The notes beneath the pieces are model-generated. The model saw only the letters and a list, made by a program, of their open reading frames with translations. It ran no database searches and was not told where the DNA came from. From CAWEDP01 sp963807925 (GTDB lineage Bacteria > Acidobacteriota > Vicinamibacteria > Vicinamibacterales > CAVVIG01): DNA of 64,000 bases. Shown piece after piece: positions 1 through 9,285 of this stretch. Position numbers and translations under genes: made by a program. Numbering within the stretch: the first letter of the stretch is position 1; each line of letters starts with the position of its first letter. Location of the stretch: assembly GCA_963807925.1 (NCBI GenBank), contig CAWEDP010000002.1, forward strand, positions 3,100,001 through 3,164,000. The letters are read 5' to 3'.

Positions 1-624
1 ATGGATCGCACGCGCATCGGCGACATGGCTGGCCGGCTCTGCTCCAAGCTCTCGAAAGGGTACAGACAGCGCGTCGGCCTGGCGCAATCGATCATCCACA
101 ATCCCGAGGTCCTGATCCTGGACGAGCCGACCGCGGGGCTGGATCCGAAGCAGATCATCGAAACCCGCGAGCTCATCAAGGGGCTCGCCGGCGATCACAC
201 CATCATCCTGAGCACGCACATTCTGCCGGAGGTCTCGCAGACCTGTCAGCGCGTCGTCATCATCAACCGCGGCCGGGTGGTCGCCGTCGATACTCCGGAC
301 AACCTGACGGCGCGGCTGCGGGGCTCCGAGACGCTGTACGTGCAGGTGGAGGCCGCGGGCGCCGACGCGGCCGCGGCGCTGGCCCGCATCACCGGCGTCA
401 CGCGCGTCGTCGAGGCGGGTCGGCACGACGGCGTCGTCGGCTACGAGGTGGAGAGCGAGCGCGGCCATGACGTCCGCCGCGATCTGGCGCACACGATCGT
501 CGGCGCGGGATGGGGGCTGCTCGAGCTGCGCCCGATGCGGATGAGCCTCGAGGAAATCTTCCTGTCGCTCACGACCGAAGAGACTGCGGCGCCCGCCGCC
601 GGAGGAGAGCCGGTCCATGCGTAA
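1..624 (+). CDS. ABC transporter ATP-binding protein (GldA-like), 5' end cut by window
   Basis: C-terminal 207 residues of an ABC ATPase that would energise the permease encoded next. The signature LSKGYRQRVGLAQ, Walker B VLILDEPTAGLDP and the H-loop LSTHILPEV are all present. The Walker A loop is missing only because it lies off the left edge. The first ATG of the window is probably internal. The stop TAA overlaps the next start by 8 nt, so the ATPase and permease are translationally coupled. The closest general match is the ABC-2/GldA type used for gliding or export systems. The substrate is unknown. Confidence 0.9.
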   Translation: MDRTRIGDMAGRLCSKLSKGYRQRVGLAQSIIHNPEVLILDEPTAGLDPKQIIETRELIKGLAGDHTIILSTHILPEVSQTCQRVVIINRGRVVAVDTPDNLTARLRGSETLYVQVEAAGADAAAALARITGVTRVVEAGRHDGVVGYEVESERGHDVRRDLAHTIVGAGWGLLELRPMRMSLEEIFLSLTTEETAAPAAGGEPVHA

Positions 625-1387
625 CGTCATCGCCATCGCGCAGAAAGAGCTGAAGTCGTACTTCGCGTCGCCGATCGCGTACATCGTGCTCGGCGTGTTC
701 GCGTTGCTCTACGGCTACTTCTTCATCGCCATCCTCGCGTACTTCGTCCGCCAGAGCATGCAGATGGGACAGCTCGGCGGCGGCCCGCAATCGATGAACG
801 TCAACCAGCAGATGATTCGGCCGCTGTTCCAGGACCTGCTGATCCTGCTGCTCTTCATGATGCCCGCCATCACGATGCGCACCTATTCGGAGGAGAAGCG
901 GTCCGGCACCATCGAGCTGCTCCTCACCTCCCCGGTGACCGACTTTCAGATCGTGCTCGGCAAGTTCCTCGGCGCGCTGACGCTGTTCGCGATCATGCTG
1001 GCCGTGTCGATGATTCACCTCCTGCTCCTGTTCGTGTACGGATCGCCGGAGTGGAAGCCGCTCCTCACCGCGTATCTGGGCCTCCTGCTGTTCGGCGGCT
1101 GCTTCCTGTCGGTCGGCCTGTTCATCTCGACGCTGACGAAGAACCAGGTCGTGTCCTTCATGCTCACCTTCGGCGTCTTCCTGTTCCTGTGGGTGATCAC
1201 CTGGATCGGCAGCTTCGCCGGACCGACCATCGACAGCCTGACGCAGTATCTGTCCATCGTCGACCATTTCGACGACTTCGGCAAAGGCGTCATCGACACG
1301 ACGCATCTCATCTATTACGTGAGCTTCATCACGTTCGGGCTGTTCCTGACGGCGAAGTCGGTCGACAGCGAGCGGTGGAGGGGCTGA
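617..1387 (+). CDS. ABC-2 type transporter permease (GldF-like)
   Basis: 256-residue inner-membrane permease with about six hydrophobic segments, starting at an ATG inside the end of the ATPase gene. After the first membrane segment comes a periplasmic Gln/Asn-rich loop. The block MRTYSEEKRSGTIELLLTSP follows and is typical of the ABC-2/NosY/GldF permease family. It pairs with the upstream ATPase and with the GldG-like subunit 42 nt downstream. A role in gliding proper is not implied, because this three-gene set is widespread in non-gliding bacteria. Confidence 0.9.
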   Translation: MRNVIAIAQKELKSYFASPIAYIVLGVFALLYGYFFIAILAYFVRQSMQMGQLGGGPQSMNVNQQMIRPLFQDLLILLLFMMPAITMRTYSEEKRSGTIELLLTSPVTDFQIVLGKFLGALTLFAIMLAVSMIHLLLLFVYGSPEWKPLLTAYLGLLLFGGCFLSVGLFISTLTKNQVVSFMLTFGVFLFLWVITWIGSFAGPTIDSLTQYLSIVDHFDDFGKGVIDTTHLIYYVSFITFGLFLTAKSVDSERWRG

Positions 1388-1429
1388 GCCGGCCCGGCGC
1401 TCCGGGCTCACGACTGGCAGGTTGCTAAC

Positions 1430-3019
1430 ATGGTGAAGAAGATCCTCAACATCGTCGGCTGGATCGGCATGGCGCTGGTCCTCGCCGCCGTGGCCGTGAC
1501 CATCGTGCCTGCCATGAACCGGTACGGCGGGTACTCCCGGCCGCTGGCGATCGCCGGGCTCATCTGTGTCCTCGGGTACACCCTGAGTCAGTGGCGCGAG
1601 ATCGCGGCGGTCTTCAGCGGACGCCAGGCTCGCTACGGCACGCTCACCGGCGCCAGCGTCCTCGTGGTGCTCGGCATCCTCGTCGCGATCAATTACATCG
1701 GATCGCGGCAGAACAAGCGCTGGGACCTGACGGCGAACAAGGAGTTCAGCCTGTCGGATCAGAGCCGGAACGTGCTGGCCAAGCTGGACGCCCCGCTCAA
1801 GATTCAGGTGTTCGCCCGCGAGCCGGACTTCCAGCAGTATCGCGACCGGCTGAAAGAGTACCAGTACGCGTCGAGCAAGGTGTCGACCGACTACATCGAT
1901 CCCGACAAGAAGCCGGCGCTCGCCCGCCAGGCCCAGATTCAGAACTACGGCACGATCGTGCTGGACTACAAGGGTCGTGTCGAGCGCGTGACGACCGACA
2001 ACGAGCAGGATCTCACCAACGGCATCATCAAGGTCGTATCCGGCCAGCAGAAGAAGGTCTACTTCACGCAGGGCCATGGCGAGCGCGACACCGGATCGCA
2101 GGACCGCGACGGGTACGGCGCGATCGCCATGGCGCTCGGACAGGAGAACTACACCATCGACAAGCTCGTGATCGCGCAGCAGGGCGCCGTCCCCGACGAT
2201 GCGGCGCTCGTCGTCGTCGCGGGTCCGAAGACGGACTTCTTCGCGCCGGAAGTCGATGCGTTGAAGAAGTACCTCGACAAGGCCGGCAAGCTGCTCCTCG
2301 AGCTCGACCCGCCGGACAAGGCGGACGGCCAGCCGCTGACGAACCTGATCGGGCTCGCCCACGACTGGGGCTCGGACGTCGGCAACGACATCGTGGTCGA
2401 CGCGAGCGGCATGGGACGGCTGATCGGCACCGGCCCCGAGGTGCCGCTGGTCTCCAGCTACCCGACCCACCCGATCACCGATCGCTTCCAGCTGCTGACG
2501 GCCTTTCCGCTGGCGCGGTCGGTCGCGCCGATCTCCGGCGGGGTCAACGGGCACACGGCGCAGGCCGTCGCCGAAACCAGCGCGCGAAGCTGGGCCGAGA
2601 AGGACGTCAAGAGCCTGCTGTCGGGGAATGGCGAGGTCTCGCTGGACGAGGCGAAGGGCGACAAGCCGGGACCGATTGCCATTGCCACGGCCGTGTCTGC
2701 GACCGTCGGCGCGAGTGAACCGCCCAAGCCCGGCGCGGAACCCGAGAAGAAGCCCGAAACGCGGATCGTCGTGTTCGGCGACTCCGACTTCGCCGCCAAC
2801 GCCGCGCTCGGCATCCAGGGCAACCGCGACCTGTTCATGAACACCGTCGGCTGGCTGACGCAGCAGGAGAATCTGATCTCCATCCGTCCGAAGGAAGCCG
2901 ACGATCGCCGGATCACGCTCACATCGACGCAGCAGAACAACATCACGCTGCTGTCGCTGCTCGTCATTCCCGGCTTCATCTTCGCATCGGGCGTCTATAC
3001 CTGGCTGCGGAGACGTTAA
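1430..3019 (+). CDS. GldG-like ABC transporter auxiliary subunit
   Basis: 529 residues. Two N-terminal membrane segments (about 11-30 and 38-80) are followed by a large periplasmic region beginning NKEFSLSDQSRNVLAKLDAP. This is the hallmark of the GldG / 'ABC-type uncharacterized transport system' family. A final membrane helix sits near the C-terminus (LLSLLVIPGFIFASGVYTWL) and ends in Arg-Arg-Arg. GldG proteins associate with the GldA/GldF pair, as the gene order here suggests. The substrate cannot be read from the sequence. Confidence 0.85.
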   Translation: MVKKILNIVGWIGMALVLAAVAVTIVPAMNRYGGYSRPLAIAGLICVLGYTLSQWREIAAVFSGRQARYGTLTGASVLVVLGILVAINYIGSRQNKRWDLTANKEFSLSDQSRNVLAKLDAPLKIQVFAREPDFQQYRDRLKEYQYASSKVSTDYIDPDKKPALARQAQIQNYGTIVLDYKGRVERVTTDNEQDLTNGIIKVVSGQQKKVYFTQGHGERDTGSQDRDGYGAIAMALGQENYTIDKLVIAQQGAVPDDAALVVVAGPKTDFFAPEVDALKKYLDKAGKLLLELDPPDKADGQPLTNLIGLAHDWGSDVGNDIVVDASGMGRLIGTGPEVPLVSSYPTHPITDRFQLLTAFPLARSVAPISGGVNGHTAQAVAETSARSWAEKDVKSLLSGNGEVSLDEAKGDKPGPIAIATAVSATVGASEPPKPGAEPEKKPETRIVVFGDSDFAANAALGIQGNRDLFMNTVGWLTQQENLISIRPKEADDRRITLTSTQQNNITLLSLLVIPGFIFASGVYTWLRRR

Positions 3020-3031
3020 CGGAGACCTGAC

Positions 3032-4382
3032 ATGCGCGGCCTGAGATCAACGATCGCGCTCGCCGTCATTCTGGTCGGGCTGGGCGCCTACATCTATTTC
3101 GTCACCTGGAAGCAGACGCCCGAGAGCAGCGCCTCGAAGCAGGAGAAGGTATTCACCGCCGTCGAGCCGGACAAGGTCGAGGAGGTGAAGGTGACCTCCG
3201 ACAAGGGCGACACCACGACGCTGAAGAAGGAGAACGGAAATTGGAAGGTGACGGCCCCGCTGGGGGTGGCCGCCGACAGCTCCGAGGCCGGCGCGATCGC
3301 CAGCGCCCTCGGCTCGCTCGAAGTCGTCCGCGTCGTCGACCAGAACCCGTCCGATCTCGAAGGAATACGGCCTGGCGTCGCCGCGCATCGAGGTCGATTT
3401 CAAAGCGGCCGGGGACAAGGACTTTCGACGGCTGCTCCTGGGCGACAAGTCGCCGACCGGCTCCGATCTGTTCGCGAAGCGGAACGACGAGAAGAGGGTC
3501 TTTCTCGTGCCCAGCTACCAGGAGAACACGTTCAACAAGTCGACATTCGATCTGCGCGACAAGGTCGTGCTGAAGCTCGATCGGGACAAGGTGGACGGCC
3601 TGGTCATCGACGCCGGCGGCCGGACGATCGACATGGTCAAGGAGAACGCCGACTGGAAGATCACGCGCCCGGTGCAGGCGCGCGCCGATTTCGCCGCCGT
3701 CGAGGGGCTGATCGGCCGGCTGCAGACGGCGGCGATGAAATCGATCGCCAGCGACGCCGCCACGCCGGCAGAGCTGAAGAAGTACGGGCTCGACAAGCCG
3801 GCGGCAACCGTCGAGCTCACGATGGGCAGCGCACACGCCACGTTCGCGATCGGCGGGAAGGCGGACGACAACACGGTCTACGCCCGCGACGTCTCCAAGC
3901 CGATGGTGGTCACCGTCGACAGCATGCTCGCGGACGACTTGAAGAAGGGCGCCGACGACTACCGCCGCAAGGACGTCTTCGAGTTCCGCTCGTACAACGC
4001 CACCCACCTCGAGTTCACGCGGGGCGGCCAGACCGTCGCCTTCGACAAGGTCAAGGGCGAGGGCAAGGACGCGGCCGACAAATGGCGACGCGTCAGCCCG
4101 ACCTCCGGCGACGTCGACACCGACAAGATGGAGATGATGCTGAACCGCCTGTCGAACATCCGCGCGATGTCGTTCGTCGACTCGTCGGCCAAGACCGGCG
4201 TCAACATGCCCGCGATGAGCGTGCTGGTGAAGTTCGACGACGGCAAGAAGGAGGAGCGCGCCGCGTTCGGCAAGGTCGACAACGACGTGTTCGTCGCCCA
4301 TCCCGGTGAGCCCGGCGCCGCCAGGATCGACGCCATGGACTTCACCGACACGACCAAGTCGCTCGACGAGCTCTCCAAATAG
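3032..4382 (+). pseudogene. DUF4340 domain protein, interrupted by a +1 frameshift
   Basis: Begins MRGLRSTIALAVILVGLGAY (signal anchor) and continues with the lysine- and aspartate-rich repeats of DUF4340 proteins, which usually follow gldG-like genes. The frame is lost at 3356-3363, where one extra base sits in ctcgaaggaatac. Reading on in the next frame restores EYGLASPRIEVDFKAAG and runs to the stop at 4380-4382. The corrected product is about 450 residues, normal for the family. Because the rest is intact, either a very recent mutation or an assembly indel is possible. It is the last gene of the ABC operon, 12 nt after gldG-like. Confidence 0.8.
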
Positions 4383-4429
4383 CGCCGGCCGTCCGGACGC
4401 CGCGGGAGGCGGCCGGCACCCGGACCGGC

Positions 4430-4438
4430 TGTTATAAT
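4430..4438 (+). promoter_or_regulatory. Extended -10 promoter for the dacB gene
   Basis: TGTTATAAT is a perfect extended -10 (TG-N-TATAAT). No -35 match is seen 17 nt upstream. The hexamer ends 10 nt before the GTG start at 4449, so transcription would begin within a few bases of the start codon and the mRNA would be leaderless or nearly so. Confidence 0.6.
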
Positions 4439-4448
4439 TCGCGTCACA

Positions 4449-5949
4449 GTGGCCTTCGGCGCCGCCAGGAGCAGCAGGAACTGGGTCGTCGCGGTCGCGG
4501 TGGCGCTCGGAGCGCTCGGCCCGCCGGCGCCCGGTTCCGCACAGACGGCCCGGGTCGAGTCGCTGTCGGCGCCGGTTCTCGACCTTCAGCGCGACATCGA
4601 TCGCATCATCGGCGCCCCCGAGTTCGATCGCGCCGTCTGGGGCATCTCGGTCCAGTCGCTTTCCGCCAACGACCAGCTGTACTCCGTGAACGCCGGCAAG
4701 CTGCTGATGCCGGCGTCGACGCTCAAAGTGGTGACGCTCGCCGCCGCGGCCGATCGACTCGGGTGGGACTTCGCCTACGAGACCCGCGTCGTCGCCGACG
4801 GCGTCATCGAAGGCGACACGCTCGACGGCAATCTCGTCGTCGTCGGCGCGGGGGATCCGAGCGTGGATCGGCAGACGCTCGATGCCTGGGTCGTCCAGGT
4901 GAAAGCGAACGGCATCACGAAAGTGACCGGGCGCGTGCTCGCCGACGCGCGCGCGTTCGCAGGCGAGGGCCTCGGCTTCGGCTGGTCCTGGGACGATCTG
5001 GCGTACTACTATGCGGCGCCGATCGCGGCCGTGCAGTACCCGGGAGAACGCCGTCGACGTGACGGTGAGGCCGGGCGCCTCACCGGGCGCTCCGCCGACC
5101 TACGAGGTCGCCCCACCAGACATCGGCGGTCTCGAAATCGTCAATCGCATGCAGACCGGCGCCTCCACGGCGGCGCCGGCGTTCGTGGCGCGCCGGGCTG
5201 CCAACTCGCCCGTCGTCGCGCTCGAGGGCGTCGTGCCGGCCGGCAGCAAGCCGGCGATGCACGCGCTGTCGGTCCCCGATCCCGTCCGGTTCCTGGCCGC
5301 GGCGTTCACCGACGCGCTCGAGAGCGGCGGCGTCCGCGTCGGCGGTCCGCCGCCACCCGAGGTCAACGTGGATCGCGCGCGCGATTGGTCGGCGGCGCGG
5401 CTGCTGGTCACCTATCGTTCGGCTCCGCTCGGCGGACTGGCGCGGCGCCTGATCGAAGTCAGCCAGAACCAGTACGCCGAGACGCTGCTCAAGACGATGG
5501 GCGCGCAGGCCGGAGATCCGACGTTTGCAGGCGGCCTGAAGGCGGAAGAGGCGGTGCTCGCCGGATGGAACATTCCGCCCGACGCGGCCCTCCTGCGCGA
5601 CGGCTCGGGGCTGTCGCGGTACGACGCGATCACGCCCTCCGCGATCGTGGACGTGCTGTCGCGCATGTACGCCGATCCCGATCACCGCGGACCGTTCTTC
5701 GCCGCGCTGAACATCGCCGCCGAGAATGGCACGACGGCAGCCCGCCTGAAGAACACGCGAGCCGCCGGACGGGCGCGCGTCAAGGACGGATCGATGGCCG
5801 GCGTTCGGGCGCTGTGCGGGCTCGTCGAGAGCGGCGACGGCGAGCCGCTGGCGTTCGCGATTCTCGCCAACAATTTCGCCGTGCCGGGACCCTCCGTCAC
5901 CGCGGCGATCGACGCGATCGTCGCCCGGCTGGCGGAGTTCACCCGTTAG
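4449..5949 (+). pseudogene. dacB: D-alanyl-D-alanine carboxypeptidase/endopeptidase (PBP4, DacB), +1 frameshift
   Basis: Peptidase S13 enzyme that trims peptidoglycan peptides in the periplasm. It has a signal peptide ending near GSAQ and the SxxK motif in MPASTLKVVTLAAAADRLG. After the frameshift come the SxN-like motif SQNQYAETLLKTMG and the KTG-like VKDGSMAGV. The frame breaks at 5039-5041, where a run of C has one base too many (expected VQY-RENAVDVTV). The downstream frame then continues to 5949. The corrected length of about 500 residues is normal. The start is the GTG just after a strong -10 box. The 3' end overlaps the convergent kinase gene by 11 nt. Confidence 0.82.
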
Positions 5950-7759
5950 TCGGATCGACGCGCGGCAGCTCGAAATAGAAGACCGACTCGCCCGTTTCGC
6001 TGCGGCTGTAGCCGATCGATCCGCCGTAGGAATCGACGATGCCGTGGCTCACCGAGAGGCCAAGGCCGGTGCCCCGCCCGACAGGCTTCGTGGTGAAGAA
6101 AGGCTGGAACAGCTTGGCCTCGTCATCCGGCCCGACGCCCGGGCCATTGTCGACGACCTCGACCCGCACCCGCCCGTCGACGTCGAGCGAGCGGATGACC
6201 ACGCGCCCGTGGGATGCGCGTGTCGATTGAACCGCCTGCTGCGCGTTGATCACGAAGTTCAGCACGACCTGTTCGAGCTCGGTGAAATTGGCGTGGACGC
6301 TGCCGGTGGACCGGGTGTCCGATTCCACGCGGATGTTCGCGGACGCGAGCTCGGCGCGCCGAAGCTGCACCACCTCGCGCACCACGTCCCGGACGTCGAC
6401 AACCTCCGGTTCGGCCGGCTGCTGTGTGCTGAACCGCGAGAGGCGGCGAATGATCTCGCTGGCGCGTTGACTCTGCGTCTTCACGAGCGCGACCTCCGTC
6501 AGGGCGTCGGCCGTCAGACCGCGGCGCCGCTCGAGCAGCTCGGAGGCGCCCATGATCGCCTGCAGCGGGTTGTTCAGCTCGTGGGCCACCCCGGAAACGA
6601 GCAGACCGACGGTCGCGAGGCGCTCCTGGCGCACCAGATGGCGTTGGAGCGTCTCGAGCGCGGCGCGCGTGCGCCGCTCCTGCTCGATCTGCTCGGCGAG
6701 CGTCTGCCGGGCCTGGTGCAGCTTCTCGGCCATCGTCTGAAACTGCGCCTCGAGCTCGGACAGCTCCCGGTTGAGAGGCCGCGACGCGTGGATCGGCGAC
6801 AGGTCGCCGTCCGCGATGCGGCCCGCGGCGGCACGCATGCTGTTCAGCTCGTGGGACAGGTGACCGCCCATCCACATCGACCACAGCAAGGCGACGATGA
6901 GGGATCCCGCCACGATGACGAGGTCGCGGCGCCACATGGGCCGGAGGCGCGCGGCGGCTTCGTTGGCGGGAATCCCGACGCTCATCGTCCACGGGCCCCG
7001 CCTCACCAGAGCGGACGCGACGATCCGCTCCCTGCCGTCGGCATCGGTGATGCGCTCGGTCTGCGGCGATTCGCCCCGCTCGCTCGCCTTCGGCACGGTC
7101 ACCGTCGTGCCGATGTAGCGATCGGCCTCGCGGCTGCGGGCGAGGACGAGGCCCTCGTGAGCGGTCAGCGTCACCACCGAGCCCTGCGGCAGCGGAACGT
7201 CCTTCAGCACCGATTCCATGGTGAGGAGGTCGAGCTCCAACGACAGCACGCCCAGCATCGACGAATCGGCGGCGACAACCGGATAGCCGAACACGATCGA
7301 CGGCTTTTGCGTGAGCGGACCCACGGTGAGATCGCTGATGGCGGGACGGCGCGTCTCGATCACGCGCGTCACGTACGGCAACAACGCCGGCAGACGACCC
7401 GCGGCGGACGGCAGACCAGAGCCCCTGACTTGCCCGTCCGGATCCTGGAGCACGGCGTTGAGAAGGAGCGGCTGATCGCGCAGGATCTCGGCCAGCAGCC
7501 GGTCGCAGGTCGCGCGCGACATGCGCATGAGCGACGGATCGTGCGCGAGGGCCGACGCCGTCGAATCGAAGCCGCGGAGCGACTGGTCGAAGTAGGCCGA
7601 CGCCGTCTCGGCCACCAACGCCGCTTCCTGGCCGACCTCCCTCGAGCGCTCGCCGAGCGCCCGGTTGACCGACCACGAGACGCCCAGCGCGAGCGGCAGC
7701 AGCAGGGCCGTTCCGAGGGCCACCTGGCGGCCGATCGACTGCGCGCGAAAAGACTTCAC
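5939..7759 (-). CDS. Two-component sensor histidine kinase (Cache-HAMP-HisKA-HATPase)
   Basis: 606 residues. It has a membrane helix at about 13-32, a periplasmic double-Cache-like sensor (about 35-270), a second helix (about 280-298) and a HAMP segment. The HisKA domain carries the phospho-accepting His393 in GVAHELNNPLQ. A HATPase_c domain follows with N box NFVINAQQA, G1 DNGPGVG and G2 GTGLGLSVSHGIV. No response regulator lies next to it, so it is an orphan within this window. The signal sensed is unknown; Cache sensors usually bind small extracellular molecules. Confidence 0.92.
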   Translation of the reverse strand: MKSFRAQSIGRQVALGTALLLPLALGVSWSVNRALGERSREVGQEAALVAETASAYFDQSLRGFDSTASALAHDPSLMRMSRATCDRLLAEILRDQPLLLNAVLQDPDGQVRGSGLPSAAGRLPALLPYVTRVIETRRPAISDLTVGPLTQKPSIVFGYPVVAADSSMLGVLSLELDLLTMESVLKDVPLPQGSVVTLTAHEGLVLARSREADRYIGTTVTVPKASERGESPQTERITDADGRERIVASALVRRGPWTMSVGIPANEAAARLRPMWRRDLVIVAGSLIVALLWSMWMGGHLSHELNSMRAAAGRIADGDLSPIHASRPLNRELSELEAQFQTMAEKLHQARQTLAEQIEQERRTRAALETLQRHLVRQERLATVGLLVSGVAHELNNPLQAIMGASELLERRRGLTADALTEVALVKTQSQRASEIIRRLSRFSTQQPAEPEVVDVRDVVREVVQLRRAELASANIRVESDTRSTGSVHANFTELEQVVLNFVINAQQAVQSTRASHGRVVIRSLDVDGRVRVEVVDNGPGVGPDDEAKLFQPFFTTKPVGRGTGLGLSVSHGIVDSYGGSIGYSRSETGESVFYFELPRVDPTNG

Positions 7760-7774
7760 GAGGATCCGCCGATC

Positions 7775-8443
7775 TTACAGCACCGGATCGACGACGCCGG
7801 CTTCTTCGAATCCTTTCGCCCGCAGGAGACAGCTGTCGCAGCGGCGGCACGGGCGCCCGGTCGGATCCGGATCGTAGCAGCTCGTCGTGAGGCCGTAGTC
7901 GAGGCCGAGCGAGACGCCTCGCCGGACGATCTCCGCCTTGGTCATCGCCAGGAGCGGCGCGTGCACGCGGAAGCGGGCCCCCTCCACGCCGGCGCGGGTG
8001 CCGAGAACGGCCAGGCGCTCGAAGGCAGCGATGAACTCCGGCCGGCAATCGGGATACCCCGAGTAATCGAGCGCGTTCACGCCGACGACGATGTCGCGCG
8101 CGTCGAGCACCTCCGCCCAGCCAAGGGCCAGCGACAGGAAGATGGTGTTGCGCGCCGGCACATAGGTGGACGGAATGCCGGCGGCGATCGATACGTCACG
8201 ATCGCGCGGCACGTCCGCATCGGAGGTGAGCGAGGATCCGCCGATGCGACGCAGATCGACGGACAGCTCGAGGTGCCGGGCAGCGCCGAGCGACCGCGCG
8301 ACCGCGCGCGCCGATTCGATCTCGCGCACGTGCCGCTGCCCGTAGTCGATCGTCAGCGCCTGAATCGCGAACCCTTCCGCCCGGGCAATGGCCGCCGCCG
8401 TGTAGGAGTCGAGTCCGCCGCTGAGCAGCACGATCGCGTCCAT
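7775..8443 (-). CDS. queC: 7-cyano-7-deazaguanine synthase QueC
   Basis: Makes preQ0 from 7-carboxy-7-deazaguanine, ammonia and ATP in the queuosine pathway. The 222-residue protein starts at MDAIVLLSGGLDSYTAAAIA, where SGGLDS is the ATP-pyrophosphatase loop. The zinc-binding cluster near the C-terminus reads SCYDPDPTGRPCRRCDSC. The start is chosen at the ATG at 8443 because this places the P-loop at the N-terminus as in QueC homologues. It lies 14 nt downstream of queE in the same operon. Confidence 0.95.
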   Translation of the reverse strand: MDAIVLLSGGLDSYTAAAIARAEGFAIQALTIDYGQRHVREIESARAVARSLGAARHLELSVDLRRIGGSSLTSDADVPRDRDVSIAAGIPSTYVPARNTIFLSLALGWAEVLDARDIVVGVNALDYSGYPDCRPEFIAAFERLAVLGTRAGVEGARFRVHAPLLAMTKAEIVRRGVSLGLDYGLTTSCYDPDPTGRPCRRCDSCLLRAKGFEEAGVVDPVL

Positions 8444-8457
8444 GGGCGGCTTCCGGC

Positions 8458-9099
8458 TCACACGCCGCGGGCGTCGGGCGGCCAGACCAGCTTGTGGAGC
8501 TGCAGTTGGAGCCGCGCCGGCAGTCGATCCGCCAGCATCCACTCGGACAGCGCTCTCGGTTCGAGCACGCCGTGCACCGGCGACATCAGGATGGCAGCGC
8601 ACCGCGAGTCGAGGCGGTGCCGTTCGATCACGTCGCGCGCGAACTCGTAGTCGGCTCGATCCTTCAGGACGAACTTCACCTCGTCGTGGGGAGCCAGCCG
8701 GTCGAGGTTCGCCCAGTCGTTCCGCGCCGCTTCACCGCTGCCGGGGCATTTGACGTCCACGATCCTGATCACGCCGGCGGGAACCCGGTCGATCGGGCGA
8801 TGGCCGCCGGTCTCGAGCAGGACGGTGCGCCGCCGCTCCAGCAGTCGCGTCATCAGCTCGTACACGTCCTCCTGCAGCAGCGGTTCGCCGCCTGTGATTT
8901 CCACGAGCGGGCACCCGAACCTGTCGACGGCGGCAACCACCTCGTCGACCGTCCGTTTCGCGCCCTCGGTGAACGCATACGCCGTGTCGCACCACGAGCA
9001 CCGGAGGTCGCACGCGGTCAGGCGCACGAACACGCACGGCCGGCCCGCGCGCGTCGACTCCCCCTGAATCGAATAGAAGATCTCGTTGATCGTCAGCAT
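8458..9099 (-). CDS. queE: 7-carboxy-7-deazaguanine synthase QueE (radical SAM)
   Basis: Radical SAM enzyme that contracts 6-carboxytetrahydropterin to 7-carboxy-7-deazaguanine. The 213-residue protein starts MLTINEIFYSIQGEST and carries the cluster motif CDLRCSWC (CxxxCxxC) followed by DTAYAF. The SAM-binding GGEP is in VEITGGEPLLQ. The frame stays open further upstream, but the homologous N-terminus fixes the ATG at 9099. It is cotranscribed with queC. queA lies separately at 26.8-27.9 kb. queD, queF and tgt are not in the window. Confidence 0.95.
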   Translation of the reverse strand: MLTINEIFYSIQGESTRAGRPCVFVRLTACDLRCSWCDTAYAFTEGAKRTVDEVVAAVDRFGCPLVEITGGEPLLQEDVYELMTRLLERRRTVLLETGGHRPIDRVPAGVIRIVDVKCPGSGEAARNDWANLDRLAPHDEVKFVLKDRADYEFARDVIERHRLDSRCAAILMSPVHGVLEPRALSEWMLADRLPARLQLQLHKLVWPPDARGV

Positions 9100-9165
9100 G
9101 TCCACCGGAGCGTGAAGGCGTCGCCTTGCCGGCACCCAACCTGACTCCGAAAGCCTCAAGTCCCC

Positions 9166-9222
9166 AAATCCCGATCTTAAATCCTCGATCTCGAATCCAC
9201 CAATCCCGATCCCGGGTTCGGA
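9166..9222. repeat. Imperfect AATCCCGATC-type repeats in an intergenic spacer
   Basis: The 186-nt gap between the divergent queE and DUF72 genes is noticeably less GC-rich than its surroundings. It contains the 10-mer AATCCCGATC twice (9167-9176 and 9202-9211), with degenerate copies between (AATCCTCGATC, CGAATCC). No coding potential is seen. It may be a small dispersed intergenic repeat. Confidence 0.4.
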
Positions 9223-9285
9223 GGTTGCGTCAGGTTCGACAACGCCCGCTATCGGACCGTCCACCGAATCGATTACGCTGGGGCG

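Noticed and set aside
3356..5041. Programmed +1 frameshifting in the DUF4340 and dacB genes
   Set aside because: Neither site has a slippery codon followed by a rare codon or stop, or a stimulatory structure as in known +1 sites, and the families are not known to frameshift. Indels are simpler.
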